DNA of 64,000 bases from Candidatus Desulfopertinax cowenii (GCA_001899445.1 MPOA01000002.1:268250-332249), one strand, 5' to 3'; shown: positions 9,534 through 17,889, counted from the first letter of the stretch. Translations and numbers: made by a program. The notes: generated from the letters alone by a model not told the origin.

Positions 9534-10451
9534 CTACGCATCCGGCGCCGACTTTCGGCGGGCGAGGGCGATGAACACGTCCTCGAGTGAGGGCAGGATG
9601 GGCCGGGGTTCGGCCCCGGTGAATTCCCGCAGTGCCGCCCGGTGGGATGGGCTTTCCAGCAGGACGTGCAGCAGCGGCCCGTGCACCGTACACTCCTTGA
9701 CGTAGGGCAGTTTCTCGATCTCGCCGATTCTGTCCATCGCCCCGGGCAGTTCCAGTTCCACCAGGTCCCCGCCGATAACGTTCTTCTTCAGGTTGTCGGG
9801 GGTGTCCACGGCCATCAGCCGCCCTCCGGAAATGAAGGCGATCTGGTCGCAATACTCGGCCTCGTCCATGAAGTGGGTGGTCACCATCACCGTGGTACCC
9901 GCAGCGGCCAGCCGCTGAATGATACCGAAGAACATGCGCCGGCTGATGGGGCTGACTCCGCTGGTGGGCTCATCCAGGAAGACCATGGCGGGGCGGGAGA
10001 TAATGGCGCACCCCAGGGCCAGCCGCTGCTTCCACCCGCCGCTGAGGTTAGCCGTGAGTTCCTGCTCCCGCCCGGTCAGCCCGGCCATGGCCACCATTTC
10101 CCGCACCCGCTCCTTGAGCTCTCGGCGCGGGACGCTGTACAGGCCGGCATAAAAGCGGAGATTCTCCTCCACGGTAAGGTCCTCGTAGAGGCTGAACTTC
10201 TGGGACATGTAGCCGATCCTTTTCTTGATCTCCTCGGTTTCCCGCACCAAGTCGTATCCCAACACGGTGCCCGTGCCGGAGGTCGGTTCGAGAATGCCGC
10301 ACAGCATCCGGATGGCGGTGGACTTGCCGGCACCGTTGGGTCCGACGAAACCGTAAATCTCCCCAGGTCTGATATTCAACGTCAGCCGGTCCACGGCGAC
10401 AAAGCTGCCGAAAGCCCGGGTCAGTTCCCTGGTGCTGACCGCGTATTCCAT
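9534..10451 (-). CDS. ABC transporter ATP-binding protein (second of a split YbhF-like pair)
   Basis: A 305-residue ABC ATPase beginning MEYAVSTRELTRAFG. Walker A GPNGAGKST is at about 39-47, signature LSGGWKQRLALG near 140, and Walker B FLDEPTSGVSP near 165. A C-terminal extension of about 75 residues is typical of drug-export ATPases. The start is at 10451, where the ATG shares a base with the stop of the upstream ATPase gene, so the two are coupled. A longer frame exists upstream but overlaps the other ATPase and has no conserved sequence. In E. coli YbhF these two ATPases are fused; here they are separate genes. Confidence 0.9.
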   Translation of the reverse strand: MEYAVSTRELTRAFGSFVAVDRLTLNIRPGEIYGFVGPNGAGKSTAIRMLCGILEPTSGTGTVLGYDLVRETEEIKKRIGYMSQKFSLYEDLTVEENLRFYAGLYSVPRRELKERVREMVAMAGLTGREQELTANLSGGWKQRLALGCAIISRPAMVFLDEPTSGVSPISRRMFFGIIQRLAAAGTTVMVTTHFMDEAEYCDQIAFISGGRLMAVDTPDNLKKNVIGGDLVELELPGAMDRIGEIEKLPYVKECTVHGPLLHVLLESPSHRAALREFTGAEPRPILPSLEDVFIALARRKSAPDA

Positions 10452-11377
10452 CAGGCCACCTCTTTTTCGGCCAGGGAGATGAAGACTTCTTCCATGGTGG
10501 GGGGCACTTCGCTGATGCCCGCGCCGGCCACGTTTCTTTCGGCCAGGCACCGCTCCACGGCCTGCCGGCCGGCGGCCGCGTCTTCTACCACGACACGGTA
10601 TTTGTCCCCGTAGAAGGAGTAGTCCAGCGCTTCGGGCAGGCCGCGGAACATTTCCGGGTCCCGGACCCCCAACCGCACCTCCAGCACGTGGTGCGGGAAG
10701 TTCTTTTTCAGACCGGCCGGCGAGTCCACCGCCGTGATCCGGCCCCGGTCCATGAAGGCCACCACGCCGCACAGCTCCGCCTCGTCCATATAGGGGGTGG
10801 AAACTAGGATGGTCATCCCCTCTTGGTTCAGACGGTACAAGATCCGCCAGAACTCCTTGCGGAACTCGGGATCCACGCCGTAGGTCGGCTCATCCAGCAC
10901 CAGCAAGGCTGGCTGGGTCACCAGGGAGCAGGTGAGCGCCAGCTTCTGTTTCATCCCGCCGGACAGGTCGTCGGCAAACCGGCGCTTGAAATCGATCAAG
11001 CCGGTCAGTTCCAGAATCTCTTCGGCCCGCGCGGCGATGGTTTTCCGGTCCAGGCCGTACAGGAAGCCGAAGAAGTTGATGTTCTCTATCACCGTCAGTT
11101 CGCCGTATAGGCTGAACCGCTGGGGCATGTAACCCAGGTGGTCCCGGACCCGCTCCAGTTTGCCCGGCGCTTCGCCCATCAGCCGGACTTCCCCGGCGTC
11201 GGGGGCCACGAGCCCGCACACCATGCGCATGAGGGTGGTCTTGCCCGCGCCGTCCGGACCCACCAAACCGAAGATATCTTGTTTCTTTACGTGGATACTG
11301 ACTTCCTTGACCGCCCGGATGGCACCGAAGGACTTGGTGAGTCCGGTCACCTTGATCAATGCGCTTATCCCCCTCAT
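10451..11377 (-). CDS. ABC transporter ATP-binding protein (first of a split YbhF-like pair)
   Basis: A 308-residue ABC ATPase. Walker A GPDGAGKTT is at about 40-48, signature LSGGMKQKLAL near 142, and Walker B LLVLDEPTYGVDP near 163, with a DrrA-type C-terminal tail. It starts 20 bases after the adaptor gene and overlaps the next ATPase by one base. Operon order is adaptor, ATPase, ATPase, permease. By analogy with YbhG-YbhF-YbhSR this is an efflux pump with a HlyD-type fusion protein, which is noteworthy in a Firmicute. The ATPase pair may work as a heterodimer. Confidence 0.9.
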   Translation of the reverse strand: MRGISALIKVTGLTKSFGAIRAVKEVSIHVKKQDIFGLVGPDGAGKTTLMRMVCGLVAPDAGEVRLMGEAPGKLERVRDHLGYMPQRFSLYGELTVIENINFFGFLYGLDRKTIAARAEEILELTGLIDFKRRFADDLSGGMKQKLALTCSLVTQPALLVLDEPTYGVDPEFRKEFWRILYRLNQEGMTILVSTPYMDEAELCGVVAFMDRGRITAVDSPAGLKKNFPHHVLEVRLGVRDPEMFRGLPEALDYSFYGDKYRVVVEDAAAGRQAVERCLAERNVAGAGISEVPPTMEEVFISLAEKEVA

Positions 11378-11397
11378 GCCAAGTTAAGGGTCAGGCC

Positions 11398-12426
11398 CTA
11401 GCTTTGGTTGAAGACCACGTCGGCGGGCATGCCGGGTTTGAGCACGCCGTCCGTGTCTTCAACCCTGATCTTGACGCCGAACACTACGTTCGCCCGCTCC
11501 TGCTTGGTCTGAATGGTCCTGGGAGTGAATTCCCCCTGGGTGGCGATCTCCTCCACCGTGCCGGAGAAGACTCTGGTTTCGCCGCTGACGGTGAAGGTGA
11601 CCGGCTGTCCTAATTTGATGCGCGGCAGGTCGTCGGTGGGGATATACACCTTGATCCACATGTCGGAAAGGTCGGCAATGGTTAATACGGGCGCGCCCGG
11701 GGTGACGTATTCTCCCGCTTCGAAGTTCTTGGACAGGACCACGCCGTCAAGCGGGGCGGTGATTTTCAGGTCCGCCAGCAGCGCCTCGGTGGCCTGCAAA
11801 ACCGCTTTGCTGCGCTCAACCTCGACCCGGGCGGCGTTGATCTGCTCGGGCCGGTTGCCGGACTCCAGGAGGCTCAGCCGGACCCGGGCCGCCTCGACCT
11901 GGTTCTCGGCCAGCTTGCGACGGTTGGCCGCGCTTTCCAGGCGATTGGCCGCGCTTTCGTACTCGGACTGAGGTATAGCTTCGGACTCATAAAGGGACTT
12001 CATCCGCTCGTAATCGACGGCCGCCTGTTCGTAGTCGGCCGCGGCCTGGGCCAGGTTCACTTCGGCCGCTTCGAGGGCCAGGGCGGCTTCTTTGAGCTCC
12101 TGCTCCCGGGCCCCGGACAACAGGTCGGCCAAGGCGACCTCGGCTTTCAAAACGGTCAGGGCGTCCCGCTCCCGCTGGGCCACCAGGTCGCTGCGGGAAA
12201 GCTCGGCCAAGAGCTGCCCCTTGGTCACGGCATCGCCGGCGTTGACGGTGACGGACTCCAAGGTCCCCTGGATCTTCGCGCTCACGTTGACCGTGGTGGC
12301 CTCGATGGTGCCGGTGGCCTCAATGGCCGCCGTGTCCCGGTCCAGGTAGTGGTGGTAACTCCAGTATCCCCCCGCAGCGAGAAGCAATACCACCAGCACT
12401 GCAGCCGCCCGCTTGACCTTTTCCAT
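11398..12426 (-). CDS. HlyD/YbhG-family membrane-fusion (adaptor) protein
   Basis: A 342-residue adaptor. An N-terminal membrane anchor (about 7-25) is followed by a lipoyl half-motif (about 45-75), a long alpha-helical hairpin rich in Ala, Glu and Gln (about 78-200), the second lipoyl half (around LKITAPLDGVVLSKNFEAG) and a beta-barrel domain. It links the ABC permease to the outer face. It is the first gene of the minus-strand operon; GGAGGG lies 12 bases before the ATG. A perfect 10-bp inverted repeat at 12511-12543 in the promoter region may be its operator. Confidence 0.9.
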   Translation of the reverse strand: MEKVKRAAAVLVVLLLAAGGYWSYHHYLDRDTAAIEATGTIEATTVNVSAKIQGTLESVTVNAGDAVTKGQLLAELSRSDLVAQRERDALTVLKAEVALADLLSGAREQELKEAALALEAAEVNLAQAAADYEQAAVDYERMKSLYESEAIPQSEYESAANRLESAANRRKLAENQVEAARVRLSLLESGNRPEQINAARVEVERSKAVLQATEALLADLKITAPLDGVVLSKNFEAGEYVTPGAPVLTIADLSDMWIKVYIPTDDLPRIKLGQPVTFTVSGETRVFSGTVEEIATQGEFTPRTIQTKQERANVVFGVKIRVEDTDGVLKPGMPADVVFNQS

Positions 12427-12510
12427 TCCCTTTCCCTCCGCATCGAATGGATATCCCCCAGCTAATCAATTAATGTTTATGACGTTCGTTTCATTTACAT
12501 TGGAAATACA

Positions 12511-12543
12511 TAGGTAAACTAATGCACCAATTCAGTTTACCTA
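12511..12543. promoter_or_regulatory. Perfect inverted repeat, possible operator of the ABC exporter operon
   Basis: TAGGTAAACT (12511-12520) is repeated as its exact reverse complement AGTTTACCTA (12534-12543), with 13 bases between. It lies about 85-117 bp upstream of the adaptor ATG on the minus strand, in AT-rich DNA where a promoter is expected. The arrangement fits binding of a dimeric repressor of TetR or MarR type. No regulator gene is adjacent. Confidence 0.5.
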
Positions 12544-12702
12544 GTGGCATAATAGCACCGTCCAAACGCACCGGCAATACCGGACCCAAGTATTTTCCTG
12601 TTGCCTGATAGTGCCCAATACCTCTTTTCCCCATTAATAGTTACCAAGAAGAGCCATTACCAGCTTTCTGTGTTATAACTGGGCTTGACCCTGGAAGAGG
12701 GC

Positions 12703-12813
12703 ATGGGCGAAGCTTTGAAATCATCTTACGTGGTGGCCGTTTCACTGTTTGCGACCGGTTTTTCCTTGCTTGTTCTTGTTTTGTCCGGGAAGATCCAATA
12801 TCCTGCCATATAA
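12703..12813 (+). CDS. Possible 36-residue single-membrane-span peptide
   Basis: A short open frame from ATG 12703 encodes MGEALKSSYVVAVSLFATG followed by a Leu/Val-rich hydrophobic stretch and KIQYPAI. A purine-rich AGAGG lies only about four bases before the ATG. One hydrophobic segment with charged ends would suit a small membrane peptide, but no family is recognised. The surrounding AT-rich DNA between the exporter operon and the truncated nfeD copy shows other decayed sequence, so it may be chance. The rest of 12544-13122 shows nothing I can name. Confidence 0.18.
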   Translation: MGEALKSSYVVAVSLFATGFSLLVLVLSGKIQYPAI

Positions 12814-13122
12814 ACCTAGCTAGATTCTCTCCTGAAAATAGTAGCTCGGGCTAAACAGAAAACCATCTTAGACGGCATACATTCAAAGAATAATTGCCCG
12901 TATGCCGTTACTTTTGACGTGATAACTGTTGGTGTTTGTCTTGGAACAGCGTTACCAGCCTTTGTTGGAACCCACTGTTTCAGGCTATATCAAGCACTAC
13001 TTTGTATTCGAGCGCTTGCAGCTGTTTAATACTGCTCTGAACGCCGGAGGTGATCAGCTAAAGGTCCAGGTGGTTTTGAAAAAGGCGGTCCAAGCCGCCA
13101 CGGGGCGAGCGCGGAAGGAGAC

Positions 13123-13687
13123 CTCCATCGGAATGCTTGGCCTGTTGATGGAGTTTTACAACCCCGGGGCCATTTTCCCGGGGGTGGCCGGGGGACTGGC
13201 GCTGATCCTGGCTCTGTGTTCCCTGGGCACCTTGAATGCTGATTGGATCGGGGTGCTGTTGATCATTCTGGGGTTTGTCTTGCTTGCCCTCGAGCTGTTC
13301 GTGACCAGCTTCGGGCTGCTCACGGCCGGGGGCCTGATCGCCGTCACCCTGGGATCCCTGATGCTGTTCTCCGGGAGTCCGGCAGGTATCAGGATCAATT
13401 TCGGGGTGATCGCCGGGGTAGTGGTCGGGATCGCTTTATTTGTGATCATTGCGGGCCAAGCGGTAATTAAAGCCCACCGGCGGCGGGCTACCACCGGGAT
13501 GGAGGGCATGATCGGCACGGCCGGTATAGCCCTGACGGTGCTTGATCCCAAGGGCACGGTGTTGTTCGAAGGGGAGCGCTGGCGGGCCCGGGCGGAGGAC
13601 GGTCCCATCGGGGCGGACGAAGAAGTGGTGGTGGTACGCGTGGAAGGCCTGAGCCTGGTGGTCCGGCGCCGCGGGGAACCCTGAACA
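13123..13687 (+). repeat. 565-bp near-identical repeat, copy B
   Basis: Counterpart of 7291-7855. It keeps an intact reading frame through the nfeD stop and lies 87 bp from the slipin ATG, the spacing expected of the ancestral nfeD-slipin operon. The left boundary (CTCCATCGG) joins unrelated sequence that is open in the same frame back to 12929 by chance. Confidence 0.92.
13133..13684 (+). CDS. Short NfeD-like membrane/OB-fold protein from a partial duplication of nfeD
   Basis: From ATG 13133 this encodes 183 residues nearly identical to residues 260-442 of the upstream NfeD: the membrane helices and the C-terminal OB-fold without the protease domain. AAGGAG at 13115-13120, contributed by the unrelated left flank, is placed to serve this ATG. 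The frame is also open back to TTG 12929, but those residues match no family and lack a ribosome site. Short NfeD proteins without protease domains exist naturally beside slipins (NfeD1b type), so the copy may be functional. It sits 90 bases before the slipin gene. Confidence 0.65.
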   Translation: MLGLLMEFYNPGAIFPGVAGGLALILALCSLGTLNADWIGVLLIILGFVLLALELFVTSFGLLTAGGLIAVTLGSLMLFSGSPAGIRINFGVIAGVVVGIALFVIIAGQAVIKAHRRRATTGMEGMIGTAGIALTVLDPKGTVLFEGERWRARAEDGPIGADEEVVVVRVEGLSLVVRRRGEP

Positions 13688-13774
13688 ATCCAGGTGCGAA
13701 GGTTGCTTTCCGGCAACAATAATGGTAGAGTGAAATTGGCAAAAGTAAGGACAGGATTGGCTTCTGGGGGAATT

Positions 13775-14593
13775 ATGATCAAGGGGGGTTTTTCTTTGTT
13801 GGATTTCCTGTTGTTTTGGGGCGTGATCATTGCGCTCGCCGCTATGTTTCTCTCCGCCGCCATCCGCATTGTCCAGGAGTACGAGCGGGGTGTGATTTTC
13901 CGGTTGGGCCGGTTTGTCGGCGCCCGGGGCCCCGGACTCTTCTTTATCATTCCGATCATTGAGCGGATGGAGAAGGTAGACCTCCGGGTGATCACCGCCG
14001 ACGTGCCGACCCAGGAGGCGATTACCCGGGACAATGTGACCGTAAAGGTCAACGCCGTGATTTACTTCCGGGTGGTCGATCCCGGGCAGGCGGTGCTGAA
14101 GGTGGTGGACCACATCCGGGCCACCTCGCAGTTGGCCCAGACCACGTTGCGAAGCGTGCTCGGCCAGAGTGAGCTGGACGAGTTGCTGGCCCAGCGGGAT
14201 CAGATTAACCAGCGTTTGCAGAAGATTATTGATGAGGGCACCGAACCTTGGGGGGTGAAGGTGACCCTGGTGGAGGTGCGGGACGTGGAACTGCCCCAGT
14301 CGCTCCAGCGGGCCATGGCCGCCCAGGCCGCGGCCGAGAGAGAGAGAAGGGCCAAGATCATCCATGCCGACGGCGAATACCAGGCCGCTCAGAAGCTAAC
14401 CGACGCCGCGGAAATCATTGCCCAACAGCCCGGGGCGATGCAGTTGCGCTACCTGCAGACTCTGACCGAGATTGCAAGCGAAAGGTCAAATACCGTGGTG
14501 TTCCCGGTTCCGGTCGATCTGGTGCAAAACATAATGGACCGGCTCTTTACACCGCCGAAACAGGACGAAGCGGCCAAACCGGCCGCGAAGTAG
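13775..14593 (+). CDS. Slipin / stomatin-like SPFH-domain membrane protein
   Basis: A 272-residue stomatin family protein. It has one N-terminal hydrophobic hairpin (about 8-33), then the SPFH/PHB domain starting [16 protein letters not shown] helical region follows ([14 protein letters not shown]) and a C-terminal tail. Slipins form oligomeric rings in the membrane and are cleaved by, or organise, their NfeD partner. The ATG at 13775 is preceded by GGGGG at a five-base distance; an upstream in-frame TTG would add a poor N-terminus. It directly follows the short NfeD copy; the full-length protease gene is 6 kb away. Confidence 0.93.
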   Translation: MIKGGFSLLDFLLFWGVIIALAAMFLSAAIRIVQEYERGVIFRLGRFVGARGPGLFFIIPIIERMEKVDLRVITADVPTQEAITRDNVTVKVNAVIYFRVVDPGQAVLKVVDHIRATSQLAQTTLRSVLGQSELDELLAQRDQINQRLQKIIDEGTEPWGVKVTLVEVRDVELPQSLQRAMAAQAAAERERRAKIIHADGEYQAAQKLTDAAEIIAQQPGAMQLRYLQTLTEIASERSNTVVFPVPVDLVQNIMDRLFTPPKQDEAAKPAAK

Positions 14594-14610
14594 CCCTGGG
14601 AGGCCCGGGG

Positions 14611-14717
14611 TGCTGTTTCCGAGCCTGGGGACCTAAGGCCGGCCGGCTACGGACCCGGGTCGATAGGGTGCGGCGGGAAACCGGCGCGCCTCCCGGCGGA
14701 AAGGAGGGTAAGTGCCC
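14611..14717 (+). promoter_or_regulatory. Molybdenum-cofactor (Moco/Tuco) riboswitch aptamer
   Basis: The leader of moaA contains, in order, TTTCCGAGCC (14616-14625), GGGGACCTAAGGCC (14627-14640), a GC-rich variable arm, and CGGAAAGGAGGGTAAGTGCC at its 3' end. These conserved blocks and their order match the MOCO RNA motif as I remember it. The Moco RNA typically controls molybdopterin synthesis or transport genes, and moaA lies immediately downstream. A strong intrinsic terminator follows at 14730-14767, so control is probably at transcription termination. A covariance search would confirm it. Confidence 0.75.
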
Positions 14718-14729
14718 TATGTTTAAAGG

Positions 14730-14767
14730 CGGGCCCGGTTTACACACTTGGCGGGCCCGATTTTTTT
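14730..14767 (+). terminator. Intrinsic terminator of the moaA leader
   Basis: The self-complementary octamer CGGGCCCG occurs at 14730-14737 and 14752-14759, able to pair into an 8-bp GC stem around a 14-base loop. An A and seven T residues (14761-14767) follow. It lies between the Moco aptamer and moaA, the position of an expression platform. Confidence 0.8.
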
Positions 14768-14817
14768 GTGGGCGGGGGCGGAAGGAACCGGTGTGCCGGT
14801 GGGGGGTGAGGACCACC

Positions 14818-15792
14818 GTGCGTGACGGTTTTCAACGGCAAATCACCTACCTGCGGGTCTCGCTCACTGAGCGGTGTAATTTGAACTGCTTTTACTGCCG
14901 GCCGGGCGAGGGGAAGGCATCCGAACGCGACGGACTTTCCCTGGACGGCCTGGTGCGGGTAATCCGCGCCGGGGCCCGGGTGGGAATCCGCAAAATACGC
15001 CTCACCGGCGGGGAGCCCCTGGTCCGCCCGGACGTAACGGACCTGGTAGCCGCTCTGGCCGGCATTCCCCAGATCGACGATATTGCGCTGACCACCAACG
15101 GCTGTTTGCTTTCCGCCCGGGCGGCGGCGTTGAAGGCGGCCGGGCTGAAGCGGGTCAACATCAGCCTGGATACCCTGCATCCGGACCGTTTCCGGAGTAT
15201 CACCCGGAACGGAGAATGGTCCCGGGCGTGGGCCGGGGTGGAGGCCGCCCTGGTGCAAGGCCTGCACCCGGTAAAGCTGAACATGGTGGTTATGCGGGGC
15301 ATCAACGACGACGAGGTGTTGGATTTTGTCCGCCTGGCTGCGGACCGTCCCCTGCACGTGCGGTTTATCGAGATCATGCCCATCGGGGCTAGCAGCAGCT
15401 GGGCTTCCGACCTCCTGGTACCGGCCGACCAAATCCGGCAGGTAATCGCCGACCGGTACGGTCCGCTACGCCCGGTGAAACCGGCGGGCGGTGGTGGCCC
15501 GGCACGCTGCTGGACCATTCCAGGTTTTAAAGGATCGGTTGGATTCATCGCGCCGCTCAGCGGGTATTTCTGTCCTTCCTGCAACCGCCTGCGGCTGACG
15601 GCTGCCGGCACCCTGCGGCCCTGTCTCTGTCAGGGTGACGAAATCGACCTGGCTGGGGCCCTGGCCCGGGGTGCAGGTGAAGAGGAACTCATGCAGCTTG
15701 TAATTCAGGCCGTCGCTCGGAAACCGCAGGGTCACCCGAAACACGAGGTACTGCCGGTGCGGGATCGCCTGATGTCCCAAATCGGAGGCTAA
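14818..15792 (+). CDS. moaA: GTP 3',8-cyclase MoaA (radical SAM)
   Basis: MoaA catalyses the first step of molybdopterin synthesis, cyclising GTP with S-adenosylmethionine. The 324-residue protein begins VRDGFQRQITYLRVSLTERC. The radical-SAM cluster motif CNLNCFYC is at about residues 20-27. The second, C-terminal [4Fe-4S] site has CPSCNRLRLTAAG and a further cysteine in RPCLC (about 255-275). GTG 14818 is chosen because MoaA proteins start just before this conserved segment and GGGGGTGAGG precedes it; an ATG at 14719 would place the start before the terminator. No other moa genes are adjacent. Confidence 0.93.
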   Translation: MRDGFQRQITYLRVSLTERCNLNCFYCRPGEGKASERDGLSLDGLVRVIRAGARVGIRKIRLTGGEPLVRPDVTDLVAALAGIPQIDDIALTTNGCLLSARAAALKAAGLKRVNISLDTLHPDRFRSITRNGEWSRAWAGVEAALVQGLHPVKLNMVVMRGINDDEVLDFVRLAADRPLHVRFIEIMPIGASSSWASDLLVPADQIRQVIADRYGPLRPVKPAGGGGPARCWTIPGFKGSVGFIAPLSGYFCPSCNRLRLTAAGTLRPCLCQGDEIDLAGALARGAGEEELMQLVIQAVARKPQGHPKHEVLPVRDRLMSQIGG

Positions 15793-15937
15793 TTGCCAGA
15801 ACGGGTGACAACCCAATCCTCTTTATCTCTTTGCCATCTTTGTGCGTCAGCGCGGGTCTTGGAAAATCATGTTAAGTCAGCACGAGCCCGGTACGGCTGG
15901 GCAATGGTCCTGGCTAAACCTTACCGATTGTCCTTCC

Positions 15938-15967
15938 TTGACAGTGTTTTTTGCATGCACCTATAAT
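15938..15967 (+). promoter_or_regulatory. Near-consensus sigma-A promoter of the riboflavin operon
   Basis: TTGACA (15938-15943) and TATAAT (15962-15967) are both perfect hexamers with an 18-base spacer. Transcription would start near 15975, leaving an approximately 100-base leader before ribD. I looked for the conserved blocks of the FMN riboswitch (RFN element) in this leader and do not see them. Confidence 0.8.
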
Positions 15968-16073
15968 TAAACGAATGGTTGTGGCGAGTGCCGATTTCGG
16001 GTCGTATAAGTGAAGCCAGGGACCAGAGTCGACAGTGCGTCAGCTTTTTCGCTATTTTGCAGGAGGCGACCCC

Positions 16074-17210
16074 GTGGATCAAGAATACATGCGATTGGCC
16101 CTGGATCTGGCCGTTCGGGCCCGGGGCCGCACCAGCCCCAACCCCATGGTCGGCGCGGTAGTGATCCGCGGCGGGAAGATTGTCGGTCGGGGGTTCCACG
16201 CCCGGGCCGGTCTGCCCCATGCCGAAATTGAAGCCCTGCGGGAGGCCGGAGAAAACGCGCGGGGCGCCACACTCTACGTATCCCTGGAGCCGTGTTGCCA
16301 TCACGGCCGTACCGGTCCGTGCACCGAGGCGGTGATCGCCGCCGGGGTGCGCCGGGTGGTGATCGCCATGCGCGATCCCAACCCCAAGGTGGCGGGTAAA
16401 GGGGTGGCCCGGCTGCGGGAGGCCGGCATCGAGGTTGTCGAGGATGTGTTGCGGGACGAAGCCGCCCGGGTCAACGAGGTTTTCATCAAGTATATCACCA
16501 CCGGCCGGCCATTTGTGGCCCTGAAGGCGGCGGTGAGCCTGGACGGCCGAATCGCCACGCGCACGGGCGACTCACGCTGGATTACCGGCCCGGCGGCACG
16601 CGAATACGCGCACCGGCTGCGGGACACCTACGACGCCATCCTGGTGGGGCTAGGCACCGTGCTGCAGGACAACCCGTCCTTGACTACGCGGCTTATCGAT
16701 GGAGGTCGTGATCCGGTGCGGATCGTGCTAGACAGCATGGCCCGCCTTCCGGTCACGGCCCGGGTGCTGTCCGGGGAGTCGCCGGCGCCCATCGTGGTGG
16801 CCACGACGGACCGGGCTTCAGACGCCCGGGTGGCCGAACTGGAAAGGCGGGGCGGGTGGGTGATCCGTTGCGGCGGGGGCCCCTTTGTTGATCTGGAGGT
16901 ATTGCTCCGCGAACTGGCCGCGCGCGAGATTACGAGTGTGCTGGTGGAAGGTGGCGCGACGGTGCACGCTTCCTTCCTGGAGGCCGGCCTGGTCGACAAG
17001 CTGCACTGGTTTGTGGCCCCCAAGATCATCGGCGGGGTAGACGCCCCCGGGGCGGTGGGCGGCCGGGGCATCGACCGCGTATCTGAGGCGCTGTGCCTGG
17101 AACGGGTACGCTGGTTGGACCTTGGGCATGATGTGTGTATCGAGGGCTATCCAGTTTCTCCCCGTACTGGAGAGTCCTCGGTGCACACCTCGCGGGGAGG
17201 TTCGAACTGA
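16074..17210 (+). CDS. ribD: Bifunctional riboflavin deaminase/reductase RibD
   Basis: RibD deaminates and then reduces the pyrimidine intermediate of riboflavin synthesis. The N-terminal deaminase domain (about 1-145) carries the zinc site: PHAEIEAL and EPCCHHGRTGPCTEAV. The C-terminal NADPH-dependent reductase domain (about 146-365) includes VSLDGRIATRTGDSRWI and LVEGGATVHASFL. GTG 16074 is chosen because AGGAGG lies seven bases upstream and the protein then starts MDQEYMRLALDLA as the family does. It is the first gene of ribD-ribE-ribBA-ribH; the stop overlaps the ribE start. Confidence 0.95.
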   Translation: MDQEYMRLALDLAVRARGRTSPNPMVGAVVIRGGKIVGRGFHARAGLPHAEIEALREAGENARGATLYVSLEPCCHHGRTGPCTEAVIAAGVRRVVIAMRDPNPKVAGKGVARLREAGIEVVEDVLRDEAARVNEVFIKYITTGRPFVALKAAVSLDGRIATRTGDSRWITGPAAREYAHRLRDTYDAILVGLGTVLQDNPSLTTRLIDGGRDPVRIVLDSMARLPVTARVLSGESPAPIVVATTDRASDARVAELERRGGWVIRCGGGPFVDLEVLLRELAAREITSVLVEGGATVHASFLEAGLVDKLHWFVAPKIIGGVDAPGAVGGRGIDRVSEALCLERVRWLDLGHDVCIEGYPVSPRTGESSVHTSRGGSN

Positions 17211-17854
17211 TGTTCACCGGAATCGTGGAGGAACTGGGGACGCTGCGGCGGAGCGAACGCGGTCCGGTATCGGCCCGGCTACACATCGAGGCGCGTACGG
17301 TCCTGGGCGGCGTCCGCCTGGGAGACAGTATCGCTGTCAACGGGGTCTGCCTAACGGTGGCCGAGTTCGAGACGGGCCGGTTTGTGGCCGACGTGATGGC
17401 TGAAACCCTCCGGCGCACCAACCTGGGGGAACTCCGTCCCGGCGATCGGGTCAATCTGGAGCGGGCCATGCGGTTGGGGGACCGGCTTGGTGGGCACCTG
17501 GTCAGCGGGCACGTGGATGGAGTGGGCACCATCGTGGGGCGCGAACCGCACGGCATTGCCCTGGTGTTCCGGATCCGGACTCCCGGGCAGGTACTGCGCT
17601 ACGTGATCGAAAAGGGCTCGGTGGCAGTGGACGGGATTAGCCTGACCGTGATCGACCTGGACGCCGAATCCTTCCGCGTTTCCATTATCCCACACACGGC
17701 GGAAATGACCACCCTGGGGTTCAAACAGGTGGGGGAGAAGGTTAATCTGGAAGCCGACCTGATCGCCAAATACGTGGAAAAGATGCTTGGCGCGCATCGG
17801 GATTCCAAGGGCAAGTTAGATACCGGTTTTCTCGCGCGCCATGGCTTTCTATAA
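17210..17854 (+). CDS. ribE: Riboflavin synthase, alpha subunit
   Basis: Dismutates two 6,7-dimethyl-8-ribityllumazine molecules to riboflavin. The 214-residue protein shows the two internal lumazine-binding repeats: MFTGIVEELGTL at the start of the first and SGHVDGVGTI at the start of the second, about 97 residues later. The ATG overlaps the ribD stop (TGATG) with GGGGAGG upstream. Length and order match Bacillus-type rib operons (there named ribE or ribB). Confidence 0.96.
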   Translation: MFTGIVEELGTLRRSERGPVSARLHIEARTVLGGVRLGDSIAVNGVCLTVAEFETGRFVADVMAETLRRTNLGELRPGDRVNLERAMRLGDRLGGHLVSGHVDGVGTIVGREPHGIALVFRIRTPGQVLRYVIEKGSVAVDGISLTVIDLDAESFRVSIIPHTAEMTTLGFKQVGEKVNLEADLIAKYVEKMLGAHRDSKGKLDTGFLARHGFL

Positions 17855-17889
17855 GAATATAAAACGGCGTAAATGACGGGGGCGGGAAC

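Noticed and set aside
12929..13132. N-terminal extension of the short NfeD copy from TTG 12929
   Set aside because: No ribosome site, no match to the NfeD protease domain and no recognisable family; the duplication border at 13123 explains why the frame happens to be open.
14719..14817. ATG 14719 as moaA start
   Set aside because: It would put the Moco leader terminator inside the coding region; the conserved MoaA start and a ribosome site support GTG 14818.
15970..16073. FMN riboswitch before ribD
   Set aside because: None of the conserved RFN blocks (AGGGGGA.., CCGAC.GG) is seen in the leader.
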